DNA of 64,000 nt from Bradyrhizobium sp. Gha (GTDB taxonomy: Bacteria > Pseudomonadota > Alphaproteobacteria > Rhizobiales > Xanthobacteraceae). Made by a program: the position numbers and the translations under genes. The notes beneath the pieces are model-generated. The model was given only the letters and a program-made list of their open reading frames with translations. It did not search any database and was not told the DNA's origin. Position 1 is the first letter of the stretch; each line of letters begins with the position of its first letter. Shown in pieces: positions 60,354 to 64,000 of this stretch. Location of the stretch: positions 89,554 to 153,553 of the forward strand of contig NZ_FOQM01000018.1 in NCBI RefSeq assembly GCF_900113735.1. The letters are read 5' to 3'.

Positions 60354-60962
60354 CTAGAACGGGTTCCAGGTCGCGCGCGGCGTGTATTTCAGATAGCCGA
60401 TATTGGCGCCGAGGCGTAAGCCGAGGCCCGAGCGGATCGGCACCAGCACGATGTTGTTGGCGGTGAGCGCCGTCATGCCGAAGCCGCCGATGATATAGGC
60501 CGAGCCGTCGATGCCGGCGAAACGCTGGTAGATCGCGTTGGTGGCGGGCAAATTATAGACCAGCGTCATGGTGCGCGCGCCGTCGCCGCCCCAATCGAAG
60601 CCGAGCGATGGACCTTGCCAATAGACGCGCAGATCGCCGGCGTTCTTGGTGTAGAGCGTGCCTTCGCCATAGCGCAGGCCGGCGACGAACGCGCCGGAGC
60701 CTTCCTCGCCGAGGATGTAGCCGTTGGGCAGACCCCATTGGCTGACCGCCTTCTCGATGATCGAGGCAAGCCCGCGGGAGACGTTGCCGAAAAAGTGGTG
60801 GCCGGCGGTGACGAGCTCGTCCGGCCCATAGGTATTGGGCGACGGGGTCCGCTGTGGCGGCGGCAGGTCGGGCGGCGGCGCGGCTGTCTGGGCGGAGGCC
60901 GGCACGATCCAGCCGGCCAGCGCGACGAGCGCCACTGCGGCAAGGCGTGATGCGAAAGTCAT
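60354..60962 (-). CDS. DUF1134/EipA-like periplasmic protein
   Basis: This 202-residue exported protein has a signal peptide (cleavage near ASAQT), a Pro-rich linker, and a DUF1134 beta-rich domain at about 50–200 (GHHFFGNVSRGLASIIEKA, LRVYWQGPSLGFDWGGDG). The family includes EipA of Brucella, needed for cell-envelope integrity. The characteristic core is complete. It probably acts in the periplasm on envelope or peptidoglycan homeostasis. Confidence 0.9.
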   Translation of the reverse strand: MTFASRLAAVALVALAGWIVPASAQTAAPPPDLPPPQRTPSPNTYGPDELVTAGHHFFGNVSRGLASIIEKAVSQWGLPNGYILGEEGSGAFVAGLRYGEGTLYTKNAGDLRVYWQGPSLGFDWGGDGARTMTLVYNLPATNAIYQRFAGIDGSAYIIGGFGMTALTANNIVLVPIRSGLGLRLGANIGYLKYTPRATWNPF

Positions 60963-61055
60963 AAAAGAACCCCTGGTATCGATTCCGGTCCGCTTCCCTT
61001 AACCTGACGCCAACAGGCACGGCTCTAGGTTGCGCCGGATGTCCCCTCGACTCGG

Positions 61056-61589
61056 ATGTTATCCGCAGCAACTATGACGGCACAACGGCAGGAAGATAGC
61101 CCTTTGCGCCCCGGAATCGCCTTGATCGGCCGTCTGGTCTGCCTGCTGGCGGGCGTTTGGCTGATCTGCTCCGGATCGCCGGCCCACGCGGCCACCACCG
61201 AGCGGATTGTCGTCAATCGCTACTCGGGCGTTGCCATCGAAGGCTTCGATCCCGTGGCCTATTTCGTCGATGGCGTGGCCGAGTTGGGGACGGCGGAGTT
61301 CGAGGCCAATCTCTGGGGCGCTGTCTGGCGCTTCCGGAACGACGGCGACCGGGCGGAATTCCTGGCCCACCCCGAAATCTATGGACCGCAGTTCGGAGGC
61401 TATGATCCGGCCGATATCGCCCGCGGCGTGACCGTTGCCGGCAATCCCCACTTCTTCGTGATTTCGGCGCAGCGGCTCTATCTGTTCAGCCGCGAAGACA
61501 ACCGCGATGCCTTCGCCAAGGATCCGGAGCGCTTCCTGAATGAAGTCGGCAAGCGCTGGCCGGCGCTGCAGGACAAGCTCAGTCAGTAA
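61056..61589 (+). CDS. Exported YHS-domain protein
   Basis: This 177-residue protein has a hydrophobic signal segment (LIGRLVCLLAGVWLICSG, cleavage near AHAAT) and a YHS domain at about 60–125 (YSGVAIEGFDPVAYFVDG, FRNDGDRAEFLAHPEIY). YHS domains often sit in metal-handling proteins, but the usual Cys is absent here. Start ATG 61056 is uncertain; ATG 61074 would also keep the signal. It overlaps the convergent cysQ stop by 7 bp. Confidence 0.8.
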   Translation: MLSAATMTAQRQEDSPLRPGIALIGRLVCLLAGVWLICSGSPAHAATTERIVVNRYSGVAIEGFDPVAYFVDGVAELGTAEFEANLWGAVWRFRNDGDRAEFLAHPEIYGPQFGGYDPADIARGVTVAGNPHFFVISAQRLYLFSREDNRDAFAKDPERFLNEVGKRWPALQDKLSQ

Positions 61590-62410
61590 GGCATGTCCGC
61601 GCTGGCATCGCCCCAGGCGATGAACGCCGGGATGATGAAGCCGGTGTCGCCGCGCTCGCCGAACCGGAGCTCGCCGCCCTTGCCGTCGGTCACCTTGCCG
61701 CCGGCCGCGGTCACGACCGCGCAGCCGGCTCCGACGTCCCATTCGCAAGTCGGCCCGAAGCGGGGGTAGATGTCCGCGCTGCCCTCCGCGATCCGGCCGA
61801 ACTTGACGGCCGAGCCGCAGGTCTTTCTGACGGCGTTCGGCCTGCTATCGATGAACGCTTCGCTTGTGGGGTCGCCGTGCGAGCGGCTCACCGCCGCAAC
61901 CCAGGGCTCGCCAGGCCCGGGCAGCTTGCGGGTCTGGATCGGCTCGGCGGGGCCGATAGTCGTTCCGTCAAACCGCACGCGCTCGGCACCGCGGCCGACG
62001 ATGCCGCGCCAGAGCAGCCCGAGCGCGGGCGCGCTGACGATGCCGAGCAATGGCACGCCCTGGGTCACGAGGGCCAGGTTGACGGTGAATTCGTCACGGC
62101 CGGCGACAAACTCCTTGGTACCGTCGAGCGGATCGATCAGGAAGAAGCTGCCGCGAAATGGCGGCGAGGCGAGCTGGCACCGTTCTTCCGAGAGCGTCGG
62201 CACGTCGCCCGCAAGCTTGGCCAGGCCCTCGGCAATGATGCGGTCGGCCGCGAGGTCGGCCTCGGTCACGGGAGAGCCGTCCTGCTTGCCGTCGACCCGC
62301 ATCGCCGCGCGGTTGACGGCCAGGATCGCCTCGCCGGCCTGGACCACAAGGGCGGTCAGGGGCTCCATTAGCGGGGATGCAGCCTCGCCGTCGATGATCC
62401 TCACCAGCAT
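61583..62410 (-). CDS. cysQ: 3'(2'),5'-bisphosphate nucleotidase CysQ-type phosphatase
   Basis: This inositol-monophosphatase-family enzyme has 275 residues. Metal ligands are in the SEERC and DPLDGTKEF motifs, and the last Asp is in CEWDVGAG. The DGTKEF form is characteristic of CysQ, which removes the 3'-phosphate of PAP formed in sulfate assimilation. A sulfite-oxidising enzyme occurs elsewhere in the window but is not linked. ATG 62410 has AAGGA 8 bases ahead; GTG 62443 is an alternative. Confidence 0.88.
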   Translation of the reverse strand: MLVRIIDGEAASPLMEPLTALVVQAGEAILAVNRAAMRVDGKQDGSPVTEADLAADRIIAEGLAKLAGDVPTLSEERCQLASPPFRGSFFLIDPLDGTKEFVAGRDEFTVNLALVTQGVPLLGIVSAPALGLLWRGIVGRGAERVRFDGTTIGPAEPIQTRKLPGPGEPWVAAVSRSHGDPTSEAFIDSRPNAVRKTCGSAVKFGRIAEGSADIYPRFGPTCEWDVGAGCAVVTAAGGKVTDGKGGELRFGERGDTGFIIPAFIAWGDASADMPY

Positions 62411-62583
62411 GCCCCATTCCTTGGCAAGTCTCGCCTCCGTCACGTGATTCGTCCGCGCTCCTTACGGCCGCTTCCAGCCTATCGCAAGCTAGCTGGCACG
62501 GGCTGGCGAGTGATAGAACCCGCAACATCCGTCAAGCATGCGTGATTCGCCGCGTCCGCGCCGTGCAATTCCAGGAACCCTTT

Positions 62584-63237
62584 ATGTCTGACGCTCCGTC
62601 TTCAGGTACCGCTTCCACTCCCGATATGCTCGAACTCGCGGCGCTGCTGTGCTCGCGGGTCTGTCATGATCTCATCAGCCCGGTCGGCGCCATCGTCAAT
62701 GGGCTCGAGGTGCTCGATGACGACCCCAAGCCCGAAGACCGGGAATTCGCGCTCGAGCTGATCCGCAAGAGTGCCAAGACCGCTTCCGCCCGCCTGCAGT
62801 TCTGCCGCCTTGCCTTCGGCGCCGCCGGCTCATCCGGCGCGCAGATCGACCTCGGCGACGCACAGACGATGGCGCGCGGCCACATCGAGGACGGCAAGTG
62901 CACGATCACGTGGAATCTGCCGCGGCTGCTGATGCCGAAGAACCGCGTCAAGCTGCTGCTCAACATGCTGGTCGTGTCGCAGCACACGATCCCGCGCGGT
63001 GGCACGCTGACCGTCGATCCGATCGGCGAAGGCGAGACGATGAGCTTCCGCATCACCGCGACCGGACACAACGCACGCCTGCCGCAGAACATCTCCGAGC
63101 TTCTGAGTGGTGAACGCGGACCGGCGGCGGACGCGCACGCGATCCAGCCTTATTACACGCGGCTGCTGGCGCAGGCCTGCGGACTCACCGTGACGCTCAG
63201 GCTTGAGGGCGAAGCCATCATGGTTACCGCCTCGTAA
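62584..63237 (+). CDS. chpT: Histidine phosphotransferase ChpT
   Basis: ChpT is the phosphotransferase that relays phosphate from CckA to CtrA and CpdR in alphaproteobacterial cell-cycle control. The 217-residue protein has the dimerisation helix with the phosphorylated His28 (LCSRVCHDLISPVGA) and a degenerate ATPase-like C-terminal domain. ATG 62584 has AGGA ahead. It directly precedes cheA, as in other Bradyrhizobium-type genomes, but is separated by a strong terminator. Confidence 0.92.
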   Translation: MSDAPSSGTASTPDMLELAALLCSRVCHDLISPVGAIVNGLEVLDDDPKPEDREFALELIRKSAKTASARLQFCRLAFGAAGSSGAQIDLGDAQTMARGHIEDGKCTITWNLPRLLMPKNRVKLLLNMLVVSQHTIPRGGTLTVDPIGEGETMSFRITATGHNARLPQNISELLSGERGPAADAHAIQPYYTRLLAQACGLTVTLRLEGEAIMVTAS

Positions 63238-63275
63238 ACGCGCGCACCGCTTCCAAGCCTTAATCGTTTCTTTAC

Positions 63276-63312
63276 AAGGCGCTTCGGCTTGTCCGGAGCG
63301 CCTTATCTCTTT
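63276..63312 (+). terminator. Rho-independent terminator of chpT
   Basis: AAGGCGCTTCGG-CTTGT-CCGGAGCGCCTT forms a 12-bp stem (one T·G pair) with a five-base loop, ending at 63304 and followed by atctcttt. It lies 38 bp after the chpT stop and should separate chpT from cheA. Confidence 0.75.
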
Positions 63313-63433
63313 GTTGGTTCCGTTCTTTTGCACATACTCAACCAATATTAAACGCTTTGCGGTGAAGCTGGCCCCATTCTGAATGGCGCATCACACCTCG
63401 TGCGCGCCCTCCCTGTATGAAGGCCTGTTTTCA

Positions 63434-64000
63434 TGGATGATCTGTTGCGGGAGTTTCTGACGGAGACCAGCGAGAGCCTGGACACCGTGGACAATCAGCT
63501 GGTGAAGTTCGAGCAGGAGCCGAACAACGCCAAGATCCTGGATAACGTCTTCCGCCTGGTCCACACCATCAAGGGTACGTGCGGCTTCTTGGGTCTGCCG
63601 CGGCTTGAGGCGCTGGCGCATGCCGGCGAGACCCTGATGAGCAAATTCCGCGACGGCATGCCGGTGACGGGTCCGGCGGTGACGCTGATCCTGTCCTCGA
63701 TCGACCGCATCAAGGAGATCCTCGCAGGTCTCGAGGCCACCGAAGCCGAGCCCGAAGGCAACGACCGCGATCTCATCGACAAGCTGGAAGCGATGGTCGC
63801 GCAGGGCATGGCCGCCATGGCGGCAGGTAGCGCTGCTCTCGTTGCCGACGCGCCGCCGCTGGTGCCGGAAGCACCGGCCGCGGCTCCCGCCAGGGAGATG
63901 ACCACGGGCACGCTGATCGAGCAGACGCTGGAGCGCCCCTTGCGTCCGGGCGAAGTCTCGCTCGACGAGCTCGAGCGCGCCTTCCGCGAGACCGCGATCG
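63434..64000 (+). CDS. cheA: Chemotaxis histidine kinase CheA (3' end outside window)
   Basis: The first 189 residues of CheA are present. The Hpt domain with the phosphorylated His44 (LVHTIKGTCGFLG) covers about 1–105, followed by an Ala/Pro-rich linker; the kinase, dimerisation and CheW-like domains lie beyond the window. The start MDDLLREFLTETSE is typical. The gene probably leads a chemotaxis operon that follows. Confidence 0.93.

Noticed and set aside
58504..60357. A 617-residue open frame on the plus strand
   Set aside because: It is antisense to the coiled-coil protein gene and part of the tRNA. Its composition is the mirror of a heptad repeat, and it has no start signal or family motif.

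Overview
The window is chromosomal DNA of an alphaproteobacterium, most likely Bradyrhizobium or a close relative. The reasons are uniformly high GC, a minimal PutA of about 1000 residues without a DNA-binding domain, a ChpT phosphotransferase directly ahead of CheA, a DUF1134/EipA-type envelope protein, a redox-type CyaC adenylate cyclase, many acyl-CoA and CoA-transferase genes, and several families of palindromic intergenic repeats typical of this genus. I see no prophage, insertion sequence, plasmid or CRISPR array.

Layout. 1–6.8 kb: the 3' end of tex, a Gly/His-rich secreted protein, an OmpR-type two-component pair, and a LuxR-type regulator with a shortened receiver coupled to a catalytically degenerate HtrA-like protein, then a DHDPS-family aldolase/lyase. 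6.9–12.5 kb: a lone molybdopterin hydroxylase large subunit and an acd-acd-ech operon that looks like a heteromeric acyl-CoA dehydrogenase. 12.6–19.2 kb: LemA with two TPM-domain proteins, a metallo-beta-lactamase-fold hydrolase with a free-standing cyclic-nucleotide domain, and secreted or membrane proteins of unknown function. 19.3–31 kb: GST, CoA transferase, putA with its Lrp-type regulator, a cold-shock protein, the sulfite dehydrogenase pair sorAB, the ferredoxin-fused membrane adenylate cyclase and an ArnT/PMT-like glycosyltransferase. 31–44 kb: YcjX/YcjF, a hemolysin-III-family protein, an SDR, a benzoylformate-decarboxylase-like enzyme, an acyl-CoA dehydrogenase/CoA-transferase/hydratase operon with a divergent LysR regulator, and two tandem cytochromes P450.

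44.6–58.4 kb has a pyrimidine theme. An upp–URC4–URC1 cluster matches the URC uracil-catabolism pathway. About 8–10 kb further on lie an NCS1 nucleobase transporter and a TetR regulator of the RutR type. Two sites with the same tandem architecture (TTGACCG and TTGAmCG, 21 bp apart) precede the transporter and a small broken gene beside tetR. I judge this shared operator the best candidate for something not yet described here. Between them are a threonine-synthase-like enzyme, DUF2927, an L,D-transpeptidase, a second TPP enzyme, a possible PD-(D/E)xK-fold protein, a small secreted protein behind a perfect FixK/FNR box, and a GreA-like factor. 58.7–64 kb: tRNA-Val(CAC), a membrane-anchored coiled-coil protein, DUF1134, a YHS-domain protein, CysQ, ChpT and the start of cheA.

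Many gene junctions, especially convergent ones, hold a 70–140 bp palindromic repeat. At least seven families are visible, and in one case the repeat supplies the apparent start codon of a gene. All functional names rest on motifs and remembered family features; no database search was possible.
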